DNA of 64,000 nt, taken from positions 124,001 to 188,000 of IMG/VR virus record IMGVR_UViG_3300020471_000004. The stretch is one strand, 5' to 3'. This DNA is from a virus. The translations under genes were made by a program, and so were the position numbers. Position 1 is the first letter of the stretch. Each line of letters begins with the position of its first letter. The notes under the pieces were generated by a model, which had not been told where the DNA came from, searched no databases, and saw only the letters and a program-made list of their open reading frames with translations. Of this stretch, positions 52,912-61,830 are shown piece after piece.

Positions 52912-53480
52912 GTTTATCTGTTACCCCAGCAGTGGCCCGTTGCGGCTGCTGCTTCTTTCGCCCTCAAAAATGTTTAAGACACAATGAACCTTGTGTAATG
53001 TTCGGTAGCGATAGCCGAACGAAACATTCCAAACAAATGCCCTCCTTTAAGTGTTATCACTCTAGCACTTACGCATATCTAAACCATATACGTTCTTCTA
53101 AGTATATGGTTATAGAAAAATTCTCTGAAAAGTACCTACCTTTACTGTCTAATACTTGTAGCATTCTTATTGTTATAGGACACGTACAACCTAAAGACCG
53201 CTCTGTAATCCACTCAGACCAGATAGGCAATACACCTGTATGCACCTATGCGTTTGGTTCAGTGCGCGAACGTTCTGATATGTTCTTCACTGACACTTCA
53301 AGTTGGGATTCATTTATGGAACACGTAGGTAACAGACAGTTTAGTTGGATCAACTGTACCATGGGAAGCTTTTATAGGTATGCCCAAAATAAAGTACACA
53401 CTCGTTTCTTAAACTGCTTTCGCTATATGACAGACGAACGGTTTAGAAATACAGTTCAAGGCAATTACCTTGTAGAGTAA
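52908..53480 (+). CDS. hypothetical protein with N-terminal cysteines
   Basis: 190 residues. CGCC and two further Cys/His within the first 30 residues may bind zinc. The rest is basic and aromatic-rich. The stop is followed by AAACTGTAAAC. Confidence 0.65.
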   Translation: MSLSVTPAVARCGCCFFRPQKCLRHNEPCVMFGSDSRTKHSKQMPSFKCYHSSTYAYLNHIRSSKYMVIEKFSEKYLPLLSNTCSILIVIGHVQPKDRSVIHSDQIGNTPVCTYAFGSVRERSDMFFTDTSSWDSFMEHVGNRQFSWINCTMGSFYRYAQNKVHTRFLNCFRYMTDERFRNTVQGNYLVE

Positions 53481-53502
53481 AACTGTAAACATACTATATA
53501 AG
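53480..53502 (+). promoter_or_regulatory. AAACTGTAAAC motif with TATA element
   Basis: AAACTGTAAAC (53480-53490) overlaps the stop codon and is followed by ACTATATAAGC. It probably marks a promoter or processing site for the exonuclease gene at 53525. A weak ribosome binding site follows. Confidence 0.45.
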
Positions 53503-53524
53503 CAATAACAGAAGAATGCGTTAA

Positions 53525-54577
53525 ATGATATTCAAGAAAGCTAAAAAACCAGTAGTTCATTTAGTGGACGCAAACAACTGGATTAACAGAGCGTACCATG
53601 CAACGCCAGAAATGCACACATCAGACGGGACACCTACTAATGCGCTTAAAGGTTTCTTTAATATGGTCAATAGTCTGTATAAAAAGATTACTGCCGCAGG
53701 ACAAGAGCCTTATATTGTTATTTGCTTTGATATTGCTCGAAGAAAGACTTTTAGAGCCCAAATATTTAATGAATGGAAAAAGCGCGATCCTGAATTGGTA
53801 GACGTACTGTTCCCTGATAAGCAAAAACAGTCTTATAAAGGCAACAGAAAGCAAGACAAAAACAAAAGCGAAGACCTTGGCATTCAGATAGAGCTTGCTA
53901 AAGAAATAATAGACTTAGCAGGCTTTTGTTGGTTCGATGGTAACAAGATAAATCAGCCGGTAGAGGCAGATGACATTATTGGTACTCTTGCTTTTACGCT
54001 AGACCCGAAAAAGTGTTTGTGTTTGATCCAAAGTCGTGATAAAGATTTTAAACAGTTGCTTACTCGCCGCAGAGTTAGGTTGTTTATGCCTGAACAAGCC
54101 AACAGTCCTAGTGATTTATATACTATGGACAACATGTTTGCAAAAGACGGGCTTTATCCGCACCAACAGATTGAATTCTTGATGATGGACGGGGATAAGG
54201 TAGACAATATTGCAGGAGTACCAGGGTGTGGACCTGCTACTGCAATAAAGCTTTTAGATCAATGGGGTTCTATTAAAAACATCATTGAAAAGGCTCCTAG
54301 AATTAAAGGTAGAGAAGCCCGTGCTGCTCGTACATTAGCTGGTTTAGAAGTAGACGTAACTGAATCTATTTGGCATGAAGGCAAGGAGAAGAAAACCAAA
54401 GTTAAACGGGTACTACCTTGTCCTGATTTAACTGTAAATAGAGAACTAGCTACGATACGCACTGACGTACCTGGCTTGCCTACAAAACTAAAACAAATTC
54501 GTATGCGAGAGCCTAACAATAAAGAGCTTCGCAAAATGCGAGATACTTTAGAATTTTCAAATCTATTATGGGTGTAA
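53525..54577 (+). CDS. 5'-3' exonuclease / flap endonuclease
   Basis: 350 residues, FEN/PIN fold as in the Pol I 5' nuclease and T4 RNase H. Metal ligands: D15 in HLVDANNW, EADD (147-150), RDKD (171-174). The helix-hairpin-helix is GDKVDNIAGVPGCG (223-236). GNRK (106-109) lies in the arch region. It would remove RNA primers and flaps in phage replication. Confidence 0.92.
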   Translation: MIFKKAKKPVVHLVDANNWINRAYHATPEMHTSDGTPTNALKGFFNMVNSLYKKITAAGQEPYIVICFDIARRKTFRAQIFNEWKKRDPELVDVLFPDKQKQSYKGNRKQDKNKSEDLGIQIELAKEIIDLAGFCWFDGNKINQPVEADDIIGTLAFTLDPKKCLCLIQSRDKDFKQLLTRRRVRLFMPEQANSPSDLYTMDNMFAKDGLYPHQQIEFLMMDGDKVDNIAGVPGCGPATAIKLLDQWGSIKNIIEKAPRIKGREARAARTLAGLEVDVTESIWHEGKEKKTKVKRVLPCPDLTVNRELATIRTDVPGLPTKLKQIRMREPNNKELRKMRDTLEFSNLLWV

Positions 54578-54578
54578 C

Positions 54579-55211
54579 ATGGCATTTTTATTTGATGCAA
54601 GCAATTTAAGACAAAACAATTACCTTCACGAACCTGTTGTTTTTGAGAACATTATAAGTCCTGAAATGTGCGATGCTTTGGTTGCTGCCAAGACTTCTTT
54701 TGAAAAAGAAAATGGTGGAATTCAAGTGGCAGAAGAAGGGCGCAGAGAAGAGTACTTCGAAGATCCTAAAATACGAGTAGTGGACACCTACTCGTTTGAT
54801 TGGGAAGATGAAGGCTTACCTGATATAGTTTTTGACCTATATACTGAATTAGAAGCTATCGTAACTAGCGCAAATGAAGATTACGATTTCGATTTAGTAG
54901 GTATTTGCGAGACTGTAAACTTTCTTCATTACCATACAAACACAGGTATGCGACAAACAGGTCACTATGTAGGTCATACTGATTTCGGCCCTGAGTTTCT
55001 CTCTACTCGTAAGCTTACGACAATTATTCAGCTTACAGACGGTAATGAATATGAAGGGTGTACACTGAACTTACCTGACTGGGGCGATGCTCCGAGAGAG
55101 AAAGGTTCAGCAATAGTTTTTCCTAGTTATATGTACCATAAAGTGTCCCGTATAACTAAAGGTGAACGTCATTGTTTAAATCTATGGTCACACGGACCTG
55201 CTTTCAGGTAA
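54579..55211 (+). CDS. 2OG-Fe(II) oxygenase (prolyl-4-hydroxylase-like)
   Basis: 210 residues. Iron ligands H133 and D135 in VGHTDFGP and H187 in YMYHKV, with R197 (GERHCLNLW) to hold 2-oxoglutarate. The double-stranded beta-helix strands are clear (LTTIIQLTD; GGxLxL-like ECCTLNL region). Phage members may hydroxylate protein residues or modified bases; the substrate is unknown here. Confidence 0.88.
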   Translation: MAFLFDASNLRQNNYLHEPVVFENIISPEMCDALVAAKTSFEKENGGIQVAEEGRREEYFEDPKIRVVDTYSFDWEDEGLPDIVFDLYTELEAIVTSANEDYDFDLVGICETVNFLHYHTNTGMRQTGHYVGHTDFGPEFLSTRKLTTIIQLTDGNEYEGCTLNLPDWGDAPREKGSAIVFPSYMYHKVSRITKGERHCLNLWSHGPAFR

Positions 55212-55217
55212 AAGATT

Positions 55218-55484
55218 ATGACAATAAGCAAAAAAGAGCAAATAACAGGACTAGCAGTATTGGTTCTTTTCATCCTAGGGTGCCTAACAACTTCGGTAAC
55301 TTGGTTATTCTCTGATTCGTTAGGGTACATGATACTAGGGCCAGTACTAGCAAGTTTAGGAGGGATTCTTTCAGCACAATCAAATAGCAGTACAATAAAA
55401 CGCGTCCAAGATTCTTTTGTCTGGTTATGCATACTAGGCATTGCAGTAGGTATGGCGTATGGACTATTTTTATTAAAACAATAG
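55218..55484 (+). CDS. small membrane protein
   Basis: 88 residues with three hydrophobic stretches (about 10-28, 33-48, 65-86). Holin-like size but far from the lysis genes. Function unknown. Confidence 0.6.
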   Translation: MTISKKEQITGLAVLVLFILGCLTTSVTWLFSDSLGYMILGPVLASLGGILSAQSNSSTIKRVQDSFVWLCILGIAVGMAYGLFLLKQ

Positions 55485-55532
55485 ACTGACCTGTGTAGCA
55501 GTCGAAAACAAAAAGAAACAAAGGAGAATAAA

Positions 55533-56135
55533 ATGGCATCAGTTGAGAAATTAAAGCAGCTGGCAGAAGGTGGCTTTGGTTCAAGAGCGAACTACATTGA
55601 ATACAAAGTAGATAATGCACTTAGCGTATTTACCAAACATTCACGCGCACCCTTCTCTGTTTTAGTGGCTGACATTGGTCCCCATTTTGTACCACGTCTA
55701 GGGATACAAAAGAATATATTTTCTTGTTTTCCTCAGCTTCACTCTAATCAAAGCGAGCGAGGTACTTGTGTGCCTGTTCCTGTAGAGTTTGACGTAGACA
55801 TTAAACAAAAAGCAGTAGCAGGTAACCCTAATCGCGTTAAAACTATTATTCGAAAAGGTGTTGTAGGCGCACTGGTTATTCACCCTAATGATCCTAGCGA
55901 AGTTCGCAAGCCTGAGGATCCTACTTTGTACGATTACATGAAACAAAGCTTTACAGAGCTTGTAAAGTACTGTAACCGATCAGGCGCTAACATTGGTATG
56001 AATCGAATCGGTACCGAAGACAAATGGCCTAACCACGAGTCTATTATAGAGCAAGTGTGTTACGAGCAGAATTTTAAAGGCAAAGTCTTTGTGTATACCC
56101 CTCGTGAAAAACGTAAACCAGCAGGTGGTCAGTGA
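55533..56135 (+). CDS. macro-domain-like protein
   Basis: 200 residues, AAAGGAG before ATG 55533. The C-terminal NIGMNRIGTEDKW (153-165), an intervening helix, and VFVYTP (185-190) match the end of macro domains of the TARG1/ALC1 type (PRIGxG...W...VxVY). VLVADIGPHF...FPQL (43-69) fits the first macro strand and helix. Macro domains bind or hydrolyse ADP-ribose. In a phage this could reverse host ADP-ribosylation or bind NAD-derived signals. The fit is by eye; a 35-residue insert (about 70-108) is atypical. Confidence 0.5.
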   Translation: MASVEKLKQLAEGGFGSRANYIEYKVDNALSVFTKHSRAPFSVLVADIGPHFVPRLGIQKNIFSCFPQLHSNQSERGTCVPVPVEFDVDIKQKAVAGNPNRVKTIIRKGVVGALVIHPNDPSEVRKPEDPTLYDYMKQSFTELVKYCNRSGANIGMNRIGTEDKWPNHESIIEQVCYEQNFKGKVFVYTPREKRKPAGGQ

Positions 56136-56773
56136 TTACTGACCTTTACCAGGTGCCTAAAGAGTCTGACCTAATGGATTTCATCTTTTTAGATGGAACT
56201 ATAGTAAGCACCCGGCAAAAGTCAGAGCAGCACGGCTACAAGGTAATGGATCTTGAAGATTCAGAAGGTCCTCAAGGTAGAGCTTTTACTATCTATACTA
56301 GCATAACCAAAGTGGTGGCGACAATATCTAACCCCTTAAACACCGAGACTAATCTTAACATAATAGTGAACTACGTTACCCGATGTGTTAAAGAATACTC
56401 TCCGTTTATGTGGGAAAAGTTAATAGACAGCGAAGCCTCTTTCAAGTCGTTTAAAGACATTGCTTTGCACCACTCTCTTGCAGGTACTATTTTTCACGAA
56501 ATAGACGATAGTAAGATCGTTCACTACAACATTACTGCGGTAGAAGATTGCGAACCTGAACCTATAGACCACTGTATTTTTGCAAACGGTGTGTTTATAG
56601 GAATCTCTAACAAACTTTCTCTTAGTGTGATAGAGGTAATAAACAGGTTCTTGTTTAACAAAGAAAAATCTAAAGCAGTAGATATGTATAAGGCTTTGCG
56701 TTACGCAAAAGACGACAACAATCTACCTTTGATTCCAGGTATAGATGATTTAAGCGGAGGAGGCGTTGCATAA
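56132..56773 (+). CDS. hypothetical protein (GTG start)
   Basis: 213 residues, GTG 56132 overlapping the previous stop. Soluble, acidic, no motif. Coupled to the next gene (TAATG). Confidence 0.6.
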   Translation: MITDLYQVPKESDLMDFIFLDGTIVSTRQKSEQHGYKVMDLEDSEGPQGRAFTIYTSITKVVATISNPLNTETNLNIIVNYVTRCVKEYSPFMWEKLIDSEASFKSFKDIALHHSLAGTIFHEIDDSKIVHYNITAVEDCEPEPIDHCIFANGVFIGISNKLSLSVIEVINRFLFNKEKSKAVDMYKALRYAKDDNNLPLIPGIDDLSGGGVA

Positions 56774-57378
56774 TGAACCAAGAACTAGAAGTCAATTGGT
56801 CTATTTTAGTTATACCATCTACTACAGAAGGTGAAGTAGATGATGCAGATTTGCTTAGGTACATGGACTTTAACTGTGCTTTAAACAGTAGCCTGGATAC
56901 CGTTCACTCGTGTTCGAATTCTTTAAACTTAGTATTCGGAACCGACCGTGAGCTTATCGATATTTGGTACGCAGGTAAGCGTAAAGACGAGTCTACCGAA
57001 GAGTTATACATTCAATGGATTTCAGATGTTATTGAACACCTTGAAAGCCAAGAAGTCGATATTCTATTACGAGTAGAGATAGAAGGCTCTGACAAGGTAG
57101 ACGTACTTCGATACACTGACCTTAGTGTGCAGCTAACCCAATGTCGATTTATCTTGGATGATGATATTGACCTTATAAACATGGGCGCAATGTTAAAAGG
57201 CATGGACCCTATACCTTTTGAAGATAACACCTTTGTTACGCTAACATACGAGTCATCTTACTCAGGTTCGTATAAAGCGTCTTCTCCTGTGTTGGTAGAA
57301 GGATACGAAAATACTTTTGATGTGTTTTCGTTGCTAGAGCAGACTAAAAGAAAGTTTAAAGCAATTTCTAAACTATAA
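56773..57378 (+). CDS. hypothetical protein
   Basis: 201 residues, acidic, beta-rich. Coupled start. Function unknown. Confidence 0.65.
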   Translation: MNQELEVNWSILVIPSTTEGEVDDADLLRYMDFNCALNSSLDTVHSCSNSLNLVFGTDRELIDIWYAGKRKDESTEELYIQWISDVIEHLESQEVDILLRVEIEGSDKVDVLRYTDLSVQLTQCRFILDDDIDLINMGAMLKGMDPIPFEDNTFVTLTYESSYSGSYKASSPVLVEGYENTFDVFSLLEQTKRKFKAISKL

Positions 57379-57386
57379 GAAGCTAT

Positions 57387-58202
57387 ATGAAACCGATTAA
57401 AGTAATACGATATTTTTATCCAGAATCATTTATTAAAAATACATGGAGTAAGAGTCCTGGCTCTAAAAGTGCAGAAGATCTTTTAATTAGGTTTCACAAA
57501 AAGCACGGATGTGTCCTTCACCTAAATCCTGTTAACTCCAAAGAGTTCGAGTTGAAAGGAATATTCTGTCATGCTAAAGCAGACAGAAAAAAGTCTGATC
57601 CTGTACATGACTTTTTTAGCGCAACAGGAAAGGACACATCCTTTTTAGGGATTCCCTCTACGGTTCACAGCATCAAGAGCCTTAGAGCAGGAAGCAAGAT
57701 AGAAAGTTTTCTAAATTCTGAGATACAGCCTGTGTACCCTGTGTGGTCAAGTCTGGCACTAAGTATTCAAGAGCTAAGTACCTCGGAATCTATATGTATT
57801 CTGCAATTCTTTGTCCACAGAGACCAAGCAATACCTATCGTATGTGTGCTTGATACTATGGACGTTGCAGAAAAAGGCGAGACTCCATTCTTGCCTTTAT
57901 TTGAGACTCCTATTGGTTGGCATGAAGTTCCTCGAGGCGTGTTCGAAGATATAGTCAACCTTGATTTAAAAGATGCCGCTAGAGGTATCTTACAACGTAA
58001 AGGACTTAAACAATATAGACCTGATTGGGTAGTTCTAGAAAACCTTAGCCGAATGTCTAAAGAGTTTGCTAAAGAAGGCAAGAACTGGCCTGAGTATAAA
58101 CGTACAGGATACAAAAACCAAATTGATACTTTGGTAGACTTTGCTGAACGTTTAGGTCTTGATGTTTCTAAAGTGCTTGACCGAATTAAGGAACAGAAAT
58201 GA
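57387..58202 (+). CDS. hypothetical protein
   Basis: 271 residues, AAGAAG before ATG 57387. Mixed alpha/beta; basic first third. Coupled by ATGA to the Ntn hydrolase gene, so a partner role is possible. Confidence 0.65.
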   Translation: MKPIKVIRYFYPESFIKNTWSKSPGSKSAEDLLIRFHKKHGCVLHLNPVNSKEFELKGIFCHAKADRKKSDPVHDFFSATGKDTSFLGIPSTVHSIKSLRAGSKIESFLNSEIQPVYPVWSSLALSIQELSTSESICILQFFVHRDQAIPIVCVLDTMDVAEKGETPFLPLFETPIGWHEVPRGVFEDIVNLDLKDAARGILQRKGLKQYRPDWVVLENLSRMSKEFAKEGKNWPEYKRTGYKNQIDTLVDFAERLGLDVSKVLDRIKEQK

Positions 58203-58942
58203 CAACATGTGTAGGCTTTACCCGAAAAAACGCTATGTATATAGTAGCAGATAGGATGACCAACGATGGTCGCTTTCAGGTATCTTGTAGAGATGAAAAA
58301 ATCTACGCTGTAGACAACTGGGCTATCTGTATTGCAGGAAGTGTTAGAGTGAGAGAGATTGCATACGGTATGATTGACCGACTTAGAAACTGTGCTGAGC
58401 CTGATCTTGTGTTGCTTGAAGACGCATGTCCTGCCAAGTATTCTAGAGACCTTATATTGGATCTAGTCAAAGGTAAGGTACCGCAGTCTATCTCCAGTTG
58501 GCCTGGCTATTTTCAGCGTTGCTTAGAAGAGTTTTGGAAACAAGTCCAGAACCTAGTTAAGATGACAGACACCTACGGTCTTAATCTTGCAGATGACCCA
58601 GATATAGAGACAGAGTGGTTAGTAGTATCTAAAGACCACGGTACTTTCACTATAAGCCGCAATGGTTCTATATCAAAGACACCTTTTGCTGTAATCGGTT
58701 CTGGTCAAAACGCAGTACGTGGCGCTATTACTCTTTTGGCAACTAAAGGTATATCAATGCCTGCTTTAGCTTCAATAGACAAAGACCACGCTATTGAGGA
58801 TTACTTTCTATCACTACACGAAGGTATAAACGGAGATGAAAGTATATTAGATCAACTAAACACCTTAGTGCAAGTGGCAGCAAGTATAGACTTGACTACC
58901 GGTTACGACACTACCCACTTTTATTCGTCTGACAAGGATTAG
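58199..58942 (+). CDS. proteasome/HslV-like Ntn hydrolase
   Basis: 247 residues, AAGGA before ATG 58199. It begins MTTCVGF, like HslV (MTTIV). After removal of Met the nucleophile would be Thr1, with Asp17 (VADRM) and Lys33 (DEK), exactly the proteasome-fold catalytic triad spacing, and an IAGS turn at about 45-48. The protein is longer than HslV (about 175), with a C-terminal extension. It may be a processing protease acting in head assembly or on host proteins. No HslU-like ATPase is in the window. Confidence 0.8.
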   Translation: MTTCVGFTRKNAMYIVADRMTNDGRFQVSCRDEKIYAVDNWAICIAGSVRVREIAYGMIDRLRNCAEPDLVLLEDACPAKYSRDLILDLVKGKVPQSISSWPGYFQRCLEEFWKQVQNLVKMTDTYGLNLADDPDIETEWLVVSKDHGTFTISRNGSISKTPFAVIGSGQNAVRGAITLLATKGISMPALASIDKDHAIEDYFLSLHEGINGDESILDQLNTLVQVAASIDLTTGYDTTHFYSSDKD

Positions 58943-58944
58943 TT

Positions 58945-59580
58945 ATGGCTATTAATGAAAACCTTATTGAGGTAAATCAGAATATATACAGAGCTCTAGA
59001 AGAACTAGGTCCATACGCGCAAATTAATCCTAGAATAGAGTACTATATCAAAATGCTAGGCATGATGCACAGTGCAGGTGAAGACCTTATTAGTGAGCTA
59101 CCTGATGCTATGGCAGAGTTAAGCAACATACCTTGTTCTTTCAGCGATTTACTAGACGATGTTAATTTAATAGTGTCTAAAAGCGAAGGCGTTGTGGGAG
59201 TAGGAGCTATTCGAAAGGAACATGGATTCGACTTTACCAAAGCTGTAACTTACAAAGACAATAACTTCACAAGTGCTTTATTAAAAGTGTACGCGTGTTA
59301 TGCATCGGATTCTCCTACAGAGTGTTGCGCAGGAGAATCTATTCAAGTAGACGGTAAAAAGTTTACATCTCTAGCCTGTTCTGATCTTGTTCAAGGCAAA
59401 GACCCGCGCATCCGCATCTATGAAAAAGAGGCACAGAAAGCAGAGACTGTTTTGTACCTAGACAAAGCCAATCTATCTGTTTCTGATGTGTGTGATATAT
59501 GGTTCGACCCTTTCATTGGCAAAGTAGACATAAAGTGGTGTAAGCCTTTTAACGGATCTGTTTTATTGGAGATTTTATGA
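58945..59580 (+). CDS. hypothetical protein
   Basis: 211 residues, AAGGA before ATG 58945. Helical first half, beta-rich second half, several cysteines (about 117-145). Coupled by ATGA to the next gene. Confidence 0.65.
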   Translation: MAINENLIEVNQNIYRALEELGPYAQINPRIEYYIKMLGMMHSAGEDLISELPDAMAELSNIPCSFSDLLDDVNLIVSKSEGVVGVGAIRKEHGFDFTKAVTYKDNNFTSALLKVYACYASDSPTECCAGESIQVDGKKFTSLACSDLVQGKDPRIRIYEKEAQKAETVLYLDKANLSVSDVCDIWFDPFIGKVDIKWCKPFNGSVLLEIL

Positions 59581-60152
59581 AAGTGCCTGACCAAACTGCT
59601 GCATCAATCTGGGAACAACTTATTTCTACGCGCCCTTCTTCGGCAGTTTCTATAATGCGTAAAGGGTGGACCCCTGATCAGATAGACCAGTGTATTGCAA
59701 AGTACTACCTTAAAGAGTTTGAAGATTGCGAAGCCTACGCCAAGTCTTTTTTAATCAAATACGGACTTTATGAGGTGCCTAGCTCTGTAGTAAGGCTTAC
59801 TACCGTAGCCCGAGATATTGGAGTACCTCTATACGCAGCTTACCATGCTTCTAAAAAGTTCGGTAACAGCCCAGAGCTAATTGATTGTCTAGGGCTTAGG
59901 TATATAGAAGTGTTTGATACTCATTTCGAAAGAGAGCATTTCTTTAAAACTTTCGGTATAAAAACCGATAAGGCTAAAGCTGACTTTATGGACCTTTACT
60001 TCACGCACTACGATACTATAAAGGCTTGTGAAAAATACGGCATTGATGTTCGAGCTCGCTATACGCGCATGACTAATGCTACTGAAAAGGCATTTAAGGA
60101 AGGCGGTAAGCTTAAAAAGAGCGATACGAACGACAAAATTTTTGAGGTGTAA
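59577..60152 (+). CDS. hypothetical helical protein
   Basis: 191 residues. Repeated short helical hairpins with helix-turn-helix-like spacing (TTVARDIGVPLYAAYHASKK, about 75-94; KACEKYGIDVRARYTRM, about 144-160) suggest a DNA-binding or adaptor protein, but no family is assigned. Basic C-terminus. Confidence 0.6.
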   Translation: MKVPDQTAASIWEQLISTRPSSAVSIMRKGWTPDQIDQCIAKYYLKEFEDCEAYAKSFLIKYGLYEVPSSVVRLTTVARDIGVPLYAAYHASKKFGNSPELIDCLGLRYIEVFDTHFEREHFFKTFGIKTDKAKADFMDLYFTHYDTIKACEKYGIDVRARYTRMTNATEKAFKEGGKLKKSDTNDKIFEV

Positions 60153-60153
60153 T

Positions 60154-60723
60154 ATGATTCGCGATCCAGATTTTAAGGTATCTACTCACTTTAAGTTCAA
60201 AGAAGTTTTCAAAAGTTACGAGGCAGAGCGCCTAGGCATAGACAACGGTTCTTTTATCACAGAAGATATACTTGCCTGTGCAGTAGCTACTGCTGAAAAC
60301 ATTCTTGAACCTGTTCGTAAGTGGGTCAAACGTCCTATGACTCCTAGCAGTTGGTTCCGTTGTGAAGAATTGGAATTTCTCCTGTGTAGCGAGTCGTTCT
60401 TTAAAAAACTTATGCGTAAAGGCATACCTGGTGTAGATAAAAATACTTACCTCCAGTACCCTACGCTTTATACCCTAGGCGAGCAGTTTATCGCTGAATG
60501 GAAAGAATACTATGAACGCAAGCAACATCCTAAAGGAATGGCCGTCGATTACGAAATCCCCGGACTTTCAAACCAAACTCTCTTCGAGTGGTCACGCGAC
60601 AACCTTCGATTCGATCAGCTTATTCTGGAGTTCCATAGACCAGAACTTGGATCTAACTCGGGATGGGTTCATGGAAGCTATAACTCAAAAGGGCCTAATA
60701 GAGGTCAATTGCTTCGATACTGA
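60154..60723 (+). CDS. M15-type peptidase endolysin
   Basis: 189 residues; ATG 60154 with GAGG upstream, chosen over a frame starting at 60076. Zinc ligands of the M15 D-Ala-D-Ala carboxypeptidase/L-Ala-D-Glu endopeptidase fold: H125 and D132 in QHPKGMAVD, and H173 in WVHGSY. SSWFRCEELE (65-74) corresponds to the SGYRxxxLN element. It would cleave peptidoglycan cross-links at lysis. No signal peptide, so it needs a holin, and a holin candidate lies on the opposite strand just beyond. Confidence 0.85.
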   Translation: MIRDPDFKVSTHFKFKEVFKSYEAERLGIDNGSFITEDILACAVATAENILEPVRKWVKRPMTPSSWFRCEELEFLLCSESFFKKLMRKGIPGVDKNTYLQYPTLYTLGEQFIAEWKEYYERKQHPKGMAVDYEIPGLSNQTLFEWSRDNLRFDQLILEFHRPELGSNSGWVHGSYNSKGPNRGQLLRY

Positions 60724-60973
60724 TGTATTTACGGTTATTGGGCTTTACTTGAATGCTGACTTCTACAAGGTAAATGGCGTAATAGGTTCTCACCTGTTTG
60801 ACAATTACCAGTACAACACCACTTTTCGTATGGGCAGAGCATACTTTATTAACGGAGTATGTTTCTATCCAGGATATTACGGTACTTGTGCAAAGGCACA
60901 ATGGGTGTTTAACGAGCATGAAGCTAACCTAAAGTCCATTAAACGTAAATTTTGTACTGCGCCTTACGTATGA
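60671..60973 (+). CDS. hypothetical protein
   Basis: 100 residues from ATG 60671 (GGATGGG upstream), overlapping the endolysin end by 53 bp. An in-frame upstream ATG at 60512 is less likely. Aromatic-rich with three cysteines. Coupled to the next small gene (ATGA). Confidence 0.55.
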   Translation: MEAITQKGLIEVNCFDTDVFTVIGLYLNADFYKVNGVIGSHLFDNYQYNTTFRMGRAYFINGVCFYPGYYGTCAKAQWVFNEHEANLKSIKRKFCTAPYV

Positions 60974-61086
60974 CAAAACGAAAAATGGGATTGATAAGCG
61001 GCATTGTGTTTATAATTCTTTGCCTCTTGTCTGACTTACCCTCAAATAAAGAGATAACTGATCATGCATGTTTATTCTGCGATTGA
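60970..61086 (+). CDS. small membrane/secreted protein (38 aa)
   Basis: ATG 60970 overlaps the previous stop; TGA at 61084-61086. The sequence has a basic start (MTKRK), a hydrophobic helix and a polar end with two cysteines, like a signal anchor. Next to lysis genes, it may assist lysis. Confidence 0.5.
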   Translation: MTKRKMGLISGIVFIILCLLSDLPSNKEITDHACLFCD

Positions 61087-61255
61087 TTGGTTAAAAGATA
61101 ATATATCGGAAGTAATTGAAAACTATTTGGTGGGAGACCAGGCAAGCATGTTACTGCTGTCTAGTTTTTCAGAGTGGTGTGTTGATATGAGTTCAGAGAA
61201 CTATTGTGACTTACATAATAGTGTAATGTTCTATAAGCAAGCCACATCTCACTAA
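61064..61255 (+). CDS. small hypothetical protein
   Basis: 63 residues, the last + strand gene. It overlaps the previous small gene by 23 bp, and its TAA (61253-61255) overlaps the stop codon of the convergent - strand gene. Acidic, helical. Function unknown. Confidence 0.55.
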   Translation: MHVYSAIDWLKDNISEVIENYLVGDQASMLLLSSFSEWCVDMSSENYCDLHNSVMFYKQATSH

Positions 61256-61830
61256 ATGGCAACTACTAGGGACAGTACTGCAATAATACGCCAAGTTATA
61301 GAGTCTATTTGGTTTTCTGTAGCTTGGCGTTTCAGTTCATCTTGATAGTACTTGTTAAACTCTTGCATACGCCTAGTATGAGCATACTCTAGTTTAAGCA
61401 TCCTAAGTACTTGGTTCCTTTCTTCAACGCTTAGTTCTAGTATACGGTCAAGTTTCTCTACTAACTTGCCGTTTTCCCTTGCAGATATTACTGCATCTCT
61501 TATTTTGAATACGGTTTCTGTATCCAAAAGAATATATAATTCATCTCCGCGTTCTGCTAAAGGCAACTGACCTTTATTCGTATCTTCTGAACCTACATGT
61601 ACCTCTTCGTATAGCTCAAAGTTATGGTCATATCTCTTTCTTACTACACGAGCTGCCTTTATTTTTGCTTCTATATCACTAGGGTATTCTAATGCTTCGG
61701 TACGAGTATGAGTTAAGTTTTCTAATTGATTAAGCTCTTGGTAGGCTGATGGAGTTTCGATACGCTGCTCTGTAGGAACAGCGCACCCGGCTATTGTTAT
61801 ACACAACACCCCTAAAATATTTCTTACCAT
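61252..61830 (-). CDS. spanin-like lipoprotein (u-spanin topology)
   Basis: 192 residues. An N-terminal lipoprotein signal with IAGC lipobox (Cys16) would anchor it to the outer membrane; the middle is helical and charged; a C-terminal hydrophobic segment (about 176-192) could sit in the inner membrane. This two-ended anchoring is the unimolecular spanin layout that fuses the membranes in the last lysis step. It overlaps the 61824 gene by 7 bp. Confidence 0.65.
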   Translation of the reverse strand: MVRNILGVLCITIAGCAVPTEQRIETPSAYQELNQLENLTHTRTEALEYPSDIEAKIKAARVVRKRYDHNFELYEEVHVGSEDTNKGQLPLAERGDELYILLDTETVFKIRDAVISARENGKLVEKLDRILELSVEERNQVLRMLKLEYAHTRRMQEFNKYYQDELKRQATENQIDSITWRIIAVLSLVVAI

